Of a stretch of DNA of 64,000 nt, positions 63,143 through 64,000 are shown one piece after another. The stretch comes from Granulicella sp. 5B5 (GTDB lineage Bacteria; Acidobacteriota; Terriglobia; Terriglobales; Acidobacteriaceae). Below the pieces are notes generated by a model, which did no database searches, was not told the origin of the DNA, and worked only from the letters and a program-made list of their open reading frames with translations. A program made the translations under genes and the position numbers. Within the stretch, counting starts at the first letter, position 1, and each line of letters opens with the position of its first letter. The DNA is taken from assembly GCF_014083945.1 (NCBI RefSeq), contig NZ_CP046444.1:3038001-3102000 (forward strand). Direction: 5' to 3'.

Positions 63143-64000
63143 CCGCCGGCGTTGGTTTCGGCCGCTTGTAGAACGGCGTCGGCACCACCTTCGCCTTCAC
63201 TCCGACTCCGCGCACCTCCACGGCAACCTCGGTCCCGATCTCGGCATACGCCACCGGCACATACGCCAGCGCAATATTCTTCTTCAGGAACGGCGCGGGC
63301 GACCCACTCGTCACCTCACCAATCTTCTCCCCGGCAAGCGACAGCACCGGATACCCATCGCGCCCGATCCCACGATCGACCATCTCCAGCCCGACCAGCT
63401 TCCGCGCCGGGCCACTCTCAGCCTGTACCTTCAGCAACGCCTCGCGGCCCACAAAGTCCGAGCTCTTATCCAGCTTGCAGTACCGCCCCAGCCCGGCCTC
63501 AAACACGTTGATCGAGTCCGAAATCTCGTGCCCATACAACGCCATGGCGCTCTCCAGCCGCAGCGTGTTCCTGGCGCCCAGCCCGCACGGCATAATACCG
63601 AACTCCTCACCCGCGGCTAACACCTCGCCCCAAACCCGCGCGCTGGTCGGCTCATCGCTCGGCACGTAGATCTCGAACCCGTCCTCGCCCGTATAGCCCG
63701 TCCGCGCGATCAGCGTATTATGGCACCCGCACACCGTGCCCCACGTAAACCAGTAGTTCTTGATCGGCGCAAGATCGACGCCCGTCAGCTTCTGCAGCGT
63801 GTCTTTCGCCTTCGGCCCCTGGATCGCGATCTGCGTGTAGTAGTCGCTCACATCCATCACATGCACGCCGCTCATGCTGCCAATCATCTGCCGCACCCAC
63901 TCCACGTCCTTCTCGCGAGTGCCCGCATTGATCACGATCAGGTAGTCATTCTCGCCCAGCTTGTGCAGCACCACGTCATCCACAAACGTGCCATTCGGGT
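63123..64000 (-). CDS. gcvT: Aminomethyltransferase (glycine cleavage T protein), 5' end outside the window
   Basis: The C-terminal ~290 residues of GcvT, which transfers the methylene group to tetrahydrofolate. Motifs include 'LIVINAGTREKDVEWV', 'RTGYTGEDGFEIYVP', 'GLGARNTLRLESAMALYGHE' and 'KIGEVTSGSPAPFLKKNIAL'. The reading frame is open to the window edge, so the first ~80 residues are missing. The whole gene is probably about 370 residues. Confidence 0.94.
   Translation of the reverse strand, partial: PNGTFVDDVVLHKLGENDYLIVINAGTREKDVEWVRQMIGSMSGVHVMDVSDYYTQIAIQGPKAKDTLQKLTGVDLAPIKNYWFTWGTVCGCHNTLIARTGYTGEDGFEIYVPSDEPTSARVWGEVLAAGEEFGIMPCGLGARNTLRLESAMALYGHEISDSINVFEAGLGRYCKLDKSSDFVGREALLKVQAESGPARKLVGLEMVDRGIGRDGYPVLSLAGEKIGEVTSGSPAPFLKKNIALAYVPVAYAEIGTEVAVEVRGVGVKAKVVPTPFYKRPKPTPAVTAPLS

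Overview
The window is high-GC bacterial chromosome with tightly packed genes. The gene set, the mature secreted protein that begins with an 'LPDAPSP' stretch, the split glycine decarboxylase (gcvPA/gcvPB) and the very common short intergenic repeats all fit a soil Acidobacteriota of the Terriglobia type (Granulicella, Edaphobacter or Terriglobus-like). This is inferred from gene content; no rRNA is present to confirm it. No prophage, insertion sequence or CRISPR array is visible.

Layout. 0-7.3 kb: cell-elongation genes mrdA and rodA, then an RNase E/G whose S1 domain carries an insertion of about 590 residues. 7.3-13.3 kb: a MerC-like protein, a secreted protein, trxB, and an operon with a matrixin-like protein that has lost its zinc ligands. 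A repeat of about 280 bp lies at 2.07-2.35 kb and, inverted, at 13.27-13.55 kb, so it brackets this block. 13.6-15.5 kb: a FucP-type sugar transporter and a secreted-protein remnant that runs into a dispersed repeat. 15.5-26.6 kb: an accessory catabolic cluster with an NMT1/THI5-type ABC importer, amidase, nucleobase-type deaminase, FAD oxidoreductase, creatininase-family amidohydrolase, S15 hydrolase, DUF3891, AtzH/HpxZ-like protein, a frameshifted formamidase and a RidA protein. It looks like a nitrogen-scavenging pathway for an unidentified amide or N-heterocycle. 27.5-30.7 kb: galK-galT-galE (Leloir pathway). 30.8-38.8 kb: a CzcCBA-type efflux system divergent from a histidine kinase/response regulator pair. 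38.9-43.6 kb: a pyrD-E-F-C-B operon for UMP synthesis. 43.7-48.0 kb: a YjbH-like outer-membrane protein and a Ser/Thr-rich lipoprotein with less GC-biased codon use, next to tRNA-Phe. 48.5-55.2 kb: secreted adenosine deaminase, glucan phosphorylase, peroxiredoxin, polysaccharide deacetylase, tRNA-Arg and DUF2911. 55.2-64 kb: the glycine cleavage genes gcvT (cut by the window end), gcvH, gcvPA and gcvPB on the minus strand, interrupted by a plus-strand MhqO/MhqD/MarR-like cluster and an orphan M17 N-terminal-domain protein.

The points most worth attention are the uncharacterised 15.5-26.6 kb catabolic cluster, the RNase E with its scaffold-like region inside the S1 domain, the degenerate metalloprotease, the GxxExxY gene abutting a perfect 36-bp inverted repeat, a candidate MarR operator, and a mosaic of dispersed repeats recombined in different orders between genes.
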